Source of the DNA: CBCXVS01 sp965178525
GTDB taxonomy: Bacteria; Tectomicrobia; Entotheonellia; Entotheonellales; Entotheonellaceae
Direction of reading: 5' to 3'
NCBI GenBank assembly: GCA_965178525.1
Contig: CBCXVS010000282.1
Coordinates: 1-10,142, forward strand
DNA: 10,142 nt
The notes under the pieces were generated by a model that did not search any database, was not told the DNA's origin, and was given only the letters and a program-made list of their open reading frames with translations. This document shows, one piece after another, positions 1 to 6,762 of the stretch (positions within the stretch are counted from its first letter, which is position 1; each line of letters opens with the position of its first letter). The translations under genes and the position numbers were made by a program.

Positions 1-21
1 ATGGACTTTTGAATTGGGCCA

Positions 22-70
22 ACCTGTTGATCTACTTAACCCTCCGCCTATTCTGCCAGGGGAACTTCGG
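22..70. repeat. Left copy of a 49-bp inverted flanking repeat, probable mobile-element end
   Basis: These 49 bases are the exact reverse complement of the last 49 bases of the window (10094-10142). Identity stops abruptly at position 70, because the next bases do not match those preceding 10094. This is how two copies of one mobile-element end in different host sequence would look. The element interior would lie to the left. Frame 2 is open from the window edge to a TGA at 80-82 and could be the tail of an element-encoded protein, but I do not recognise the 26 residues. The boundary is about 50 bp past the ppk stop codon, so ppk is not interrupted. The repeat is seen directly; its identity as an IS end is inference, and the family is unknown. 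Confidence 0.75.
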
Positions 71-122
71 GCTAGAAGTTGACTGCGGCATGTACGAGAA
101 TGAAAATGGTGTGAGACGCGGT

Positions 123-2273
123 TTAGACGTCATAGAGGATACGAGCTGGCCAATGCTGGAGCAGCCATGCCTGCGATGACATGGGCGCCTCCCCGGCCTG
201 GCGTCGGAGGCGTTCGTAAGTGCCGTTGGCGAGCAACTGCCGGGCTTGTACGTTGTCATGTAGATGGAGCTGGAGCACGTCGCGGATAATGGCCTCGCGC
301 AGAGGTGGCGGCTCAACGGGAAACAAGAGTTCAACGCGGCGATCGAGGTTGCGTTGCATCAAATCCGCACTGCCTAGTAAGACCTCATCTTGACCGCCAT
401 GGTGGAAATGATAGATGCGGGCATGCTCCAAAAAGCGGCCGACGACGGAGGTCACCGTGATGGTCTCACTAACGCCCGTCACGCCGGGACGTAGGCAACA
501 GATGTCACGCACCTGCAGAGCAATCGTCACCCCGGCTTGCGAGGCGCGATAGAGCGCCTGAATACACTGCGGATCAACGAGGGCATTCATCTTGAAGGCC
601 AGATAGCCGTCTCCGTGTTCGCGATGTCGGATGATTTCCCGGTCAATGCGGCGCAGTATCTCTTGCCGCATGGTTCCGGGCGCGACGAGGAGTTTTCGGT
701 AGGTTGTTTTCAGCGAGTACCCGGTGAGGGCGTTAAATAAGTCCGAGACATCGGCGCCGATGGCGGCATCGCATGTGAAGTAGCTCAGATCCGTATAGAG
801 GCGCCCGGTAACCGTATTGTAATTTCCCGTGCCCATATGCACGTAGCGCTGGATCCCGTCCGCTTCACGCCGGACCACGAGGCACATCTTGGCGTGGGTC
901 TTCAGCCCCATGACGCCATAGCCGACGTGTACGCCGGCATCTTCCAAAGCGCGGGCCCACACAATGTTATTTTCTTCGTCAAACCGCGCCTTGAGTTCGA
1001 GTAACACGGCAACCTGTTTATGATTTTCCCGAGCTTCCATGAGCGCATGGACGATAGGCGAGTTGGCGCCAACCCGATAGAGGGTCTGTTTGATCGCCAG
1101 AACATCCGGGTCATGGGCGGCCTCGCGTACAAAGTCCGCGACGGGCATAAAACTGTCGTAGGGATGATAGAGCAGCAGGTCGTGACGCCGGAGTACCTCA
1201 AACATACTGTCCTGCATGGCCAATGGGCCGGGGAGGGCGGGCAGAAACAACGGATCTTTCAGAACCGGGTGCTCGAGCCGGGTGAGTTCCATCAAGTCGG
1301 CCATCCCCAGCGGGCCGTTGCCCGTATACACTTGATAGGGCGCCAAATCGAGGTTGTGCATGAGGATATCACGGATGTGAGACGGCGTACTTTGATCGAT
1401 TTCGAGGCGGACAACAGAGCCGAAATGCCGCATCCCCACTTGCTCTTCAATCGTGGTCAGGAGATCGGATGCTTCGTCATCCTTGATTTCCAAATCGGCA
1501 TCGCGTGTGATGCGGAAGGGATAGCTGGCGACGACATCGAGCCCGGGAAAGAGGCGGTCCAAATTGGCGGCGACGACGTCTTCGATCCACACGAAACGTG
1601 TGGCGAGATCGTCCGCCAAGCCGAGCTGCGTATAGGCATCGGCTTGGTCATCGCTCGGAATGGGCAGCAGACGGGGAAACATATCCGGAATTTTGAGACG
1701 CGCAAAGCGTTCGCCAGGGTTGGGATCGCTGACGACGACGGCGAGGTTCAGGCTGAGATTGGAAATATGCGGAAACGGATGGGCCGGATCAAATGCCAAG
1801 GGCGTGAGCGCAGGAAGAATTTCTCGTGAAAAATAGCCCTGCAGCCGCTTGTGTTGGGCGGGTGACAAGGCGTTGTAGTCACACACGTGGATGCCGGCCT
1901 CATGGAGCTTGGGAAGCAGATCGTTGTGCCAACATGCCGCTTGCTGCGTCAGTTGATGCATTAAGGTTTGGCGAATAGCGGCGAGTTGTTCCGAAGGAGA
2001 CATGCCGTCAGGCGGCGCGGCGAAGACGCCTTCGGTGACCTGGCGGCGCAAGCCGGAAACGCGAATCATGAAAAACTCATCAAGATTACTGGAGAAAGTA
2101 GCCAGAAATTTGACGCGTTCCAATAAGGGATGGGAGGTGGTTAGCGCTTCTTCTAAAACACGCCCATTAAACTGCAGCCAACTGATTTCACGATTGATAT
2201 ACAGGCATGAGGCATCCAGCGTAGACGATGTGCTTGGCGGCTGCTCCTGCGGTTGCGCAGTGGGAGTAGACAT
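123..2273 (-). CDS. ppk1: Polyphosphate kinase 1
   Basis: Ppk1 reversibly transfers the terminal phosphate of ATP to a growing polyphosphate chain, storing phosphate and energy. The 716-residue product has the usual length. It shows the N-terminal helical domain (YINREISWLQFN near residue 25), the middle domain, and two phospholipase-D-like C-terminal domains. His460 in the KTHAK motif matches the autophosphorylated His435 of E. coli Ppk. His617 in FLEHARIY matches His592; the 157-residue separation is the same in both proteins. The start is preceded by AAGGAA (minus strand, 2283-2278) with a 4-nt spacer. It ends in TAA and appears intact. It is divergent from tenA and ends about 50 bp from the flanking repeat. 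The family assignment is very secure. Confidence 0.97.
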   Translation of the reverse strand: MSTPTAQPQEQPPSTSSTLDASCLYINREISWLQFNGRVLEEALTTSHPLLERVKFLATFSSNLDEFFMIRVSGLRRQVTEGVFAAPPDGMSPSEQLAAIRQTLMHQLTQQAACWHNDLLPKLHEAGIHVCDYNALSPAQHKRLQGYFSREILPALTPLAFDPAHPFPHISNLSLNLAVVVSDPNPGERFARLKIPDMFPRLLPIPSDDQADAYTQLGLADDLATRFVWIEDVVAANLDRLFPGLDVVASYPFRITRDADLEIKDDEASDLLTTIEEQVGMRHFGSVVRLEIDQSTPSHIRDILMHNLDLAPYQVYTGNGPLGMADLMELTRLEHPVLKDPLFLPALPGPLAMQDSMFEVLRRHDLLLYHPYDSFMPVADFVREAAHDPDVLAIKQTLYRVGANSPIVHALMEARENHKQVAVLLELKARFDEENNIVWARALEDAGVHVGYGVMGLKTHAKMCLVVRREADGIQRYVHMGTGNYNTVTGRLYTDLSYFTCDAAIGADVSDLFNALTGYSLKTTYRKLLVAPGTMRQEILRRIDREIIRHREHGDGYLAFKMNALVDPQCIQALYRASQAGVTIALQVRDICCLRPGVTGVSETITVTSVVGRFLEHARIYHFHHGGQDEVLLGSADLMQRNLDRRVELLFPVEPPPLREAIIRDVLQLHLHDNVQARQLLANGTYERLRRQAGEAPMSSQAWLLQHWPARILYDV

Positions 2274-2310
2274 AGCGTTCCTTGCTCATCATACACATCC
2301 GGAAAGATAT

Positions 2311-2338
2311 TCTGTATGTTTATCCTGAATCGATGCAA
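2311..2338 (-). promoter_or_regulatory. Candidate sigma-70-type promoter of ppk1
   Basis: On the minus strand, TTGCAT (2338-2333) is followed after 16 bp by TACAGA (2316-2311), about 38 bp upstream of the ppk1 start. The -35 box matches the consensus at four of six positions and the -10 at four of six. I saw no convincing Pho box. Assigned by eye only. Confidence 0.3.
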
Positions 2339-2339
2339 G

Positions 2340-2543
2340 TATACTACAGGCCCATCGGCTCTGATAGCCCAAATCCCCGGACAGCTACAGCCGCATCATT
2401 TTTTTCGGTGAAAAGAGCGGGTCATGATGGGGCGCCGAGACGCACCGCCCTGCGGTGTACGTGAAGGCAGTGACCTGAGAGATGATGATCTGACCGCCGC
2501 GCCATGCCCATCGCATGGACGAACGGGGGAAAGGAGAACAGCG
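2340..2543 (+). promoter_or_regulatory. Candidate -10 element and untranslated leader of tenA
   Basis: A TATACT hexamer at 2340-2345 resembles a -10 box but has no good -35. If used, it would give a leader of about 190 nt. The leader holds a small hairpin, CCATGC/GCATGG (2503-2508 with 2514-2519), just before the ribosome binding site. It also holds an isolated CTGAGA at 2475-2480 with TGATCTG shortly after. These words occur in thiamine-pyrophosphate riboswitches, but the rest of that fold is not found. The ORF frame stays open upstream to 2424, but nothing there resembles TenA. Confidence 0.25.
2531..2536 (+). promoter_or_regulatory. Ribosome binding site that fixes the tenA start
   Basis: AAGGAG lies 7 nt before the ATG at 2544. 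It sets the start there rather than at the upstream in-frame ATG at 2424, and that start matches TenA family numbering. Confidence 0.75.
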
Positions 2544-3209
2544 ATGGCCGTATTTTCCGAAGAACTCTTTGAGCGCATCGAGGGTATTTACCGCCGGATT
2601 CTGGCGCATCCATTCGTGCAGGGACTAACTGATGGCTCACTAGCAGAAGATGCCTTTCGCTTCTACGCCATTCAGGACGCCCTGTACCTGCGGGATTTTT
2701 CCCGAGGCTTGTCGCTCCTGGCAGCCAAGGCGCCCGCGGCTGAGACATCGGTGATGTTCAATGATCACGCCAAAAATGCGATTGTGGTTGAGCGGGCGCT
2801 GCATGGGAGCTTTTTCCAGAGTTGGAATCTCTCGTCGAAGGATGTCTATGCGACGCCAAAGGCGCCCAATAATGTCCTCTACACGTCGTATCTGTTGCGT
2901 GTGGCCTACGAGCGGCCGTTTCATGAAGGCTTGAGCGCGTTCTTACCCTGTTACTGGATTTATTGGGAAGTGGGGAAAGAACTGGAGCGTCGCGGCTCCT
3001 CCGTGCCGATGTACCAACAGTGGATCAATACCTATGCCGGCGACGAATTCGGTGACGTGGTGCAACGGGTCCTGGCGCTGACCAATGGCGTGGCCGAGAC
3101 GTTGGCGGCGGAAGAGAAGGAGCGCATGGCGGAACATGTCGTCATGACCTCGCGGCTCGAGTATATGTTCTGGGATATGGGCTACCGCCAACAAACGTGG
3201 GAGATCTGA
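2544..3209 (+). CDS. tenA: TenA family aminopyrimidine aminohydrolase (thiaminase II)
   Basis: TenA hydrolyses aminomethyl-pyrimidines from degraded thiamine, salvaging HMP for thiamine synthesis; it is cytosolic. The 221-residue protein has the usual length and all-helical pattern. Every catalytic residue of B. subtilis TenA is present with a constant offset of one: Asp45, Tyr48, Tyr113, the nucleophile Cys136 (LPCYWIYWEVG), Tyr140, Tyr164 and Glu206. It therefore belongs to the Cys-containing TenA_C type and is probably active. The start at 2544 is supported by AAGGAG 7 nt upstream. phnA follows after 53 bp on the same strand, suggesting co-transcription. No other thiamine gene is in the window, so the physiological substrate could differ from the classic one. 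Confidence 0.93.
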   Translation: MAVFSEELFERIEGIYRRILAHPFVQGLTDGSLAEDAFRFYAIQDALYLRDFSRGLSLLAAKAPAAETSVMFNDHAKNAIVVERALHGSFFQSWNLSSKDVYATPKAPNNVLYTSYLLRVAYERPFHEGLSAFLPCYWIYWEVGKELERRGSSVPMYQQWINTYAGDEFGDVVQRVLALTNGVAETLAAEEKERMAEHVVMTSRLEYMFWDMGYRQQTWEI

Positions 3210-3262
3210 TCTCGAAAGAAGTGGTGCGTGGCATATAACACCTTCGACATGAGGAAGACAGC

Positions 3263-4525
3263 ATGCGTGGTGAGTGCTTTGAACTCAACGGGGTCACGTA
3301 TCACTGGCCGGCGAAGCCAGTGGTCGTGGTCTGTATTGACGGTGGCGACCCTGCCTATATGGAGCAAAATCTCAGAGACGGTATCACTCCGCACATGGCG
3401 CGATTCATGCGCCACGGTTTCTACACGGTTGCTGACGGCACGGTGCCGAGCTTCACATGTCCGAACAACATGTCCATTGTCACCGGCGCCACGCCTGATG
3501 TGCACGGCATCTCGGGGAACTTCTATCTCGATCCCGAGACCCGCACACCCGTCGTCATGACCGGGTCGGAGCTGTTGCGCTCGCGCACGGTGCTGGCGGA
3601 GTATGCCCAGCGTGGCGCCCGGATTGTCTCGATTACCGCGAAGGACAAGCTGCGGCAGCAGTTACAAAAAGGTCTCGACCTGACCCAAGGTCATATGAGC
3701 TTCTCGGCTCAGTATGCCGAGCATTGCACCCTGGACGATAATGGCATCGAAGAGGTGCTCGATCTCGTCAGTATGCCGCAGCCCGATATGTACTCAGCCG
3801 AGCTGTCCCTGTTTGTCCTGGAAGCCGGTATCAAGCTGTTGCAAGAGCGCCAGCCGGACATTTCTTACCTGTCGCTCACGGATTTTATTCAACATAAATA
3901 TGCCCCGCATGAGCCGGAGGCACAGGATTTTTACGCGAAATTGGACGCGGCGTTGGGGCGTTTGGTCGAGCTCGGAGCGGTGCTCGGGGTGACGGCTGAC
4001 CATGGCATGAACGACAAATCTGATGCTGATGGCGCTCCCAATGTCATCTGGCTGCAGGATCTTCTGGATGACAGATTCGGGCCGGACCGGACGACGGTCA
4101 TCTGTCCGATTACGGATCCGTTCCTGGCCCACCACGGTTCGTTGGGCGGCTTCGTGCGGGTCTATTGTCACGATGGCATGCAGCCCGAAGATATCATCGG
4201 GTTTGCTCGACAGTTGCCCGGAATCGAGTCGGTGTGGGATAAGCCCTCAGCTGCCAAAACCTTCCAATTGCCGCTTGATCGCGAAGGCGATGTCGTTGTC
4301 GTCAGTGAGGCGGGTGTGTGTCTTGGCGCGGCCCAAAAGGATCATGATCTGACCGGCCTGGCGGGGCACCGTCTGCGCACCCATGGCGGCGTGTCGGAGT
4401 CCAAGGTCCCATTTCTCATCTCCGAGCCCTTGAACGACGACTACTGGGCGCGGGCAGCGGGCCGGACGTTGCGCAGCCACAACATCTTTGAGTACACCAT
4501 CAATGGCACGATGCCCATGACCTGA
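3263..4525 (+). CDS. phnA: Phosphonoacetate hydrolase
   Basis: This alkaline-phosphatase-superfamily enzyme cleaves the C-P bond of phosphonoacetate to acetate and phosphate, the last step of one 2-aminoethylphosphonate degradation route. The 420-residue length fits. Visible two-metal-site residues are Asp26 (VVCIDGGDP), the nucleophile Thr65 (PSFTCPNNMSIVTG), Asp207 and His211 (LTDFIQHKYAPHEPE), Asp246-His247 (TADHGMNDK) and His374 (THGG). These match the S. meliloti PhnA set with a shift of three to four residues. The start has AGGAAG 5 nt upstream. It follows tenA by 53 bp and ends 4 bp from the convergent permease. No phnW, phnY or phosphonate ABC transporter is visible. Related phosphodiesterases share the fold, but the PhnA motifs make this the best call. 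Confidence 0.9.
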   Translation: MRGECFELNGVTYHWPAKPVVVVCIDGGDPAYMEQNLRDGITPHMARFMRHGFYTVADGTVPSFTCPNNMSIVTGATPDVHGISGNFYLDPETRTPVVMTGSELLRSRTVLAEYAQRGARIVSITAKDKLRQQLQKGLDLTQGHMSFSAQYAEHCTLDDNGIEEVLDLVSMPQPDMYSAELSLFVLEAGIKLLQERQPDISYLSLTDFIQHKYAPHEPEAQDFYAKLDAALGRLVELGAVLGVTADHGMNDKSDADGAPNVIWLQDLLDDRFGPDRTTVICPITDPFLAHHGSLGGFVRVYCHDGMQPEDIIGFARQLPGIESVWDKPSAAKTFQLPLDREGDVVVVSEAGVCLGAAQKDHDLTGLAGHRLRTHGGVSESKVPFLISEPLNDDYWARAAGRTLRSHNIFEYTINGTMPMT

Positions 4526-4529
4526 GCCG

Positions 4530-5459
4530 TCACCTTTTGCCATCCGGAACGGTTGTTCGAGCCATGGCCATGTCTGCTGAGGATAACTGGGCCAACACCG
4601 CACCGGAGGCGACCAGGACGGCGCCGGCAAGCTGGGTCACCTGGAGTGCTGCCCCGGCCAACATGGCAAACAGGAGCACATAGAAGGGGACGGCATTTTG
4701 ATGCAGCGAGGCGATCGTCACCCCCAGATACTGCGCGCCCGCGAGCCAGAGCACAGTGGAGAGACCAATCGATATCGCTGCCATCCAAGCCATCAAGCTC
4801 ACGGAGTACAGCGTGACGGCGTAGCGCAGCTCGAAAACACCGCTGCCTTTGACAACGAGTACGACAGATAAGAGAAACAGGGTTCCCGCCAGCAGCGTCA
4901 CCGTCGCCTTGGGGTACGCAGGAATGCTGGAGAGTTGCGTGACCGAAGCGCGTGAAAACCACGTCCAGAGCACGACCGATAAGAGCACGAGCCCTTCACC
5001 ACCGCCAAATCCCACATCGTGCTCGGTACCGGTAAGTGATGTGAGAATGCCGCCTGCAATCGCGAGTGCAATGGCCAGAAGCAAGCGCCCGGTCAGGCGC
5101 TCCGTCCTGGAGAACGCCCCCATGACGGCGGACACCAGTGGCACGGTCGTCGCGAGCACGGCGACCGTTACCGGGTTGGAATAGAGTTGACCCCACACCA
5201 GGAAAAGTGTGCTGCCACCAAGTCCCAGACCCCCCACCCGCATCACGCGGCGCCATGGAAGGTGGCGCCAAGCATCGCCGGAATGGGTGAACGGCAGGAT
5301 CAGGGCGAGCCCAAGTCCTGCACATCCGAGCCGGACGGTGACGAGCGTCAGGGGATCCCAGTCGCGTAGCAGGACTTCGGTCACCGGGAATCCCGTGGCC
5401 CAACATAGCATGCTGACCACGGTGAAGATATTCCCCGTCAAACGGCGACGGCGCGTCAT
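4530..5459 (-). CDS. EamA/DMT superfamily inner-membrane permease
   Basis: The 309-residue protein has a positively charged N-terminus (MTRRRRL) followed by about ten hydrophobic segments. They fall into two EamA repeats, roughly residues 12-140 and 150-290. The first repeat ends with the usual LATTVPLVSAVMGAF-x-RTERLTGR pattern. The family exports or imports small metabolites such as amino acids and drugs; the substrate cannot be read from sequence. The gene starts 36 bp after the sigma-factor gene on the same strand and may be its co-transcribed target. It converges on phnA with a 4-bp gap and no visible terminator between them, so the mRNA tails probably overlap. No strong Shine-Dalgarno precedes the ATG. 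Confidence 0.88.
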   Translation of the reverse strand: MTRRRRLTGNIFTVVSMLCWATGFPVTEVLLRDWDPLTLVTVRLGCAGLGLALILPFTHSGDAWRHLPWRRVMRVGGLGLGGSTLFLVWGQLYSNPVTVAVLATTVPLVSAVMGAFSRTERLTGRLLLAIALAIAGGILTSLTGTEHDVGFGGGEGLVLLSVVLWTWFSRASVTQLSSIPAYPKATVTLLAGTLFLLSVVLVVKGSGVFELRYAVTLYSVSLMAWMAAISIGLSTVLWLAGAQYLGVTIASLHQNAVPFYVLLFAMLAGAALQVTQLAGAVLVASGAVLAQLSSADMAMARTTVPDGKR

Positions 5460-5495
5460 GGATCAATGTTTTCATCGGATTTGTGACCCCGCTGT

Positions 5496-5738
5496 TCATG
5501 CGGCTGCTTCATCCTGCATTTTCTCCCGCAAATGTTGCCTAGCGCGCTCGAGTCGCTTGCGAATCGCCGTTTCGGACTTGCTTACAATCTCACTGATATC
5601 TCCAATCGATAGGCCGCGCCAGTATCGCAAGTTGAGCAGGATGCGCTCATGTTCATCGAGCTGCTCAAGGCTGGTACACAGCTGGCTCAGGTGTATCTCC
5701 CTAGACGGGGAGACCCCTGGAATCTGTGGCGACTCCAC
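5496..5738 (-). CDS. ECF sigma factor, C-terminal half (region 4), after in-frame amber
   Basis: This segment is in the same frame as the sigma-factor N-terminal half and is separated from it only by TAG at 5745-5747 and two codons. It encodes the sigma-70 region 4 helix-turn-helix that contacts the -35 element: LEQLDEHERILLNLRYWRGLSIGDISEIVSKSETAIRKRLERARQ is spread over its middle. The GTG at 5738 is the only obvious start, and it has no convincing Shine-Dalgarno. The segment is therefore more likely the continuation of one 185-codon gene (5496-6053, a normal ECF length) than an independent gene. It could be expressed by amber read-through, by re-initiation as a separate sigma subunit, or not at all. 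The permease follows 36 bp later. No anti-sigma gene is adjacent. Confidence 0.6.
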   Translation of the reverse strand: MESPQIPGVSPSREIHLSQLCTSLEQLDEHERILLNLRYWRGLSIGDISEIVSKSETAIRKRLERARQHLREKMQDEAAA

Positions 5739-5744
5739 GTGCGC

Positions 5745-5747
5745 CTA
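5745..5747 (-). other. In-frame amber codon inside the sigma-factor gene
   Basis: The minus-strand codon is TAG, directly preceded by CAG (5750-5748) and followed by GCG CAC. Frame and protein similarity continue on both sides. It falls in the variable linker between region 2 and region 4. Confidence 0.9.
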
Positions 5748-6053
5748 CTGCCGAATATCACCCATAAAGGCGCGATCAAGCGCGCGGCGGCGGACGCGAT
5801 TGCGATAATATTGCTGACATTTTTTGCTGGCGATGCCGAACAACCAGGAACGCAGTGATGCCTCAGGCCGAAACGTCGGTAATCGTTCCCAAGCGGTGAC
5901 AAACACCTCTTGGGTGATTTCCTCTCCAATGCCTTCTCCAAGTCTCGCCACACAGTATTGGGCAATCGTATCGTTATAACTCTGCATCAGTGTCACGATG
6001 ACTTCGTCACGGTATTGCTCGTCGTTCCGCAGCCTTGTCCAGTCGATGGCCAT
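5745..6053 (-). CDS. ECF sigma factor, N-terminal half (region 2), ended by in-frame amber
   Basis: The 102 residues form the sigma-70 region 2 of an extracytoplasmic-function sigma factor, which binds the RNA polymerase core and melts the -10 element. Typical features are the helix around QSYNDTIAQYCVARLG, the acidic EEITQEVFVTAWERL segment, and the F-x-SLRSWLFGIASKKCQQYYR block. The start at 6053 has a purine-rich GGGGAAGAT just upstream. Translation meets TAG after DIRQ, exactly at the linker to region 4, which continues in the same frame to 5496. By itself this half would lack -35 recognition. It is divergent from the GNAT-like/RiPP genes. A premature stop, a sequencing error, suppression or a genuine two-piece sigma factor are all possible. 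Confidence 0.8.
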   Translation of the reverse strand: MAIDWTRLRNDEQYRDEVIVTLMQSYNDTIAQYCVARLGEGIGEEITQEVFVTAWERLPTFRPEASLRSWLFGIASKKCQQYYRNRVRRRALDRAFMGDIRQ

Positions 6054-6123
6054 ATCTTCCCCGAGTGGTATGCCTTTCGCAAGCCATTTGTGACATGCCT
6101 CCCTGTAGAATTTTTTTCACGAC

Positions 6124-6150
6124 ATCATAATGCCTTGTTTTTTTAGGCAA
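6124..6150 (-). promoter_or_regulatory. Candidate promoter of the sigma-factor gene
   Basis: On the minus strand, TTGCCT (6150-6145) is followed after 15 bp by TATGAT (6129-6124), a good -10 match. It lies about 70 bp before the start codon. The spacer is short, and the elements overlap the nested inverted repeat, which could act as an operator. Confidence 0.3.
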
Positions 6151-6228
6151 AAGGGAGGCTGTCTCTCTCCCCAAGATGCGCCGCATGCGGATCAAGCGTT
6201 GCCCATGGAATTCAGATAACGAAAGCGA

Positions 6229-6269
6229 AGACTGGCCATGCCATAGCATCAGGGCGTCATGGTCAGTCT
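6229..6269. repeat. 12-bp stem hairpin in the intergenic region
   Basis: AGACTGGCCATG (6229-6240) pairs with CATGGTCAGTCT (6258-6269), all but one pair Watson-Crick and one G-U, with a 17-nt loop. No T-tract follows on either strand. It may be an operator, an RNA structure or part of an unannotated small RNA. Confidence 0.45.
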
Positions 6270-6411
6270 CCGGGCGGCTGTAGCGACGGTGAGAGCAAAC
6301 GATCAATCATAATACTCTGTTTATGTGCATAAGGACAACTTTAATAATTATATTCGCTGTATTGCGATCCACATTATAGATAGCAACTGCATAGCCAAGG
6401 AGAGTATGACG

Positions 6412-6750
6412 ATGCTACAGGCACTTGATGCGCGCGACAGTCTCACCTGCTATATGCCCACGGTCTTGGACGATGTTGATCTCCCAGCCTTACAAGCGTT
6501 GCTGCATGATGCATGGCTGGCCGATTACCGTGATCAGTTCCGGATTGCATTTGATGAGCCATTCCTCCGCCGCATGATGCGGGAATCCACCTGGGTGGCC
6601 TGCATGATTTTCACCCTGGAAGGTATTCCTGTGGGATTCGAAATGGCTTTAGAACGTATGTTATATGTGGATCGGCACCCTTTGTTGGCGTATTACCCCA
6701 TCCTCTTCACGGTCTCTGCGCAGCATCGCCGCCGTGGGCTCGGGCAGTAG
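6412..6750 (+). CDS. GNAT-like N-acetyltransferase, N-terminal segment ended by in-frame amber
   Basis: The segment encodes a GCN5-related acetyltransferase fold. A basic and acidic N-terminal helix region is followed by the beta strands IPVGFEMALERML and YYPILFTVSAQHRRRGLGQ. The last is the V-x-x-x-x-RRRGLG acetyl-CoA pyrophosphate loop. TAG (6748-6750) then interrupts the helix that should follow, and the frame resumes at once with ILNWMKHLMF, as expected for GNAT. AAGGAG (6397-6402) gives a 9-nt spacer to ATG 6412 or 3 nt to ATG 6406, so 6412 is preferred; 6406 is nearly equal. GNAT proteins occur in azole-RiPP loci as tailoring or self-resistance enzymes (for example in goadsporin biosynthesis). 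That role here is inferred from position only. Confidence 0.72.
   Translation: MLQALDARDSLTCYMPTVLDDVDLPALQALLHDAWLADYRDQFRIAFDEPFLRRMMRESTWVACMIFTLEGIPVGFEMALERMLYVDRHPLLAYYPILFTVSAQHRRRGLGQ
6748..6750 (+). other. In-frame amber codon inside the GNAT-like gene
   Basis: TAG directly follows CAG (6745-6747) and is followed by ATA CTC AAC TGG. It is the second CAG-TAG in-frame interruption within 1 kb. It lies two residues after the RRRGLG loop, where GNAT proteins have a helix. Confidence 0.9.
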
Positions 6751-6762
6751 ATACTCAACTGG

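Larger units (their letters stand above)
6054..6411. other. Divergent intergenic region between the sigma factor and GNAT-like gene
   Basis: These 358 bp hold no convincing gene. Next to the sigma gene there are T-runs, an imperfect nested repeat (GCCTCCCT 6097-6104 with AGGGAGGC 6152-6159, enclosing TGCCT/AGGCA), and TGTCACA on the minus strand (6095-6089). TGTCACA resembles the -35 of some ECF promoters, but no matching -10 follows. The centre has a long hairpin (6229-6269). The side next to the GNAT-like gene is AT-rich (6300-6385), with TATATT (6349-6354) and TATAGA (6375-6380) as possible -10 boxes and a TTATG/CATAA inverted repeat at 6321-6332. Confidence 0.5.

Noticed and set aside
63..80. 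AACTTC/GAAGTT hairpin as a ppk1 terminator
   Set aside because: The stem is 6 bp, lacks a T-tract and spans the repeat boundary, so it probably formed by chance at the junction.
1020..1829. 269-codon open frame on the plus strand inside ppk1
   Set aside because: It is fully antisense to a clear Ppk1 and has no recognisable domain or ribosome binding site.
2424..2543. Possible TPP riboswitch before tenA (CTGAGA and TGATCTG words)
   Set aside because: Only 6 nt separate the two words, and the ACCC...GAACCTGA element, the P4/P5 helices and the GCG-AGGGA closing segment are absent. A covariance search with RF00059 would settle it.
3201..3213. GAGATC-T-GATCTC palindrome over the tenA stop codon
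   Set aside because: The arms leave only one base between them and no T-tract follows, so it is neither a terminator nor a clear operator.
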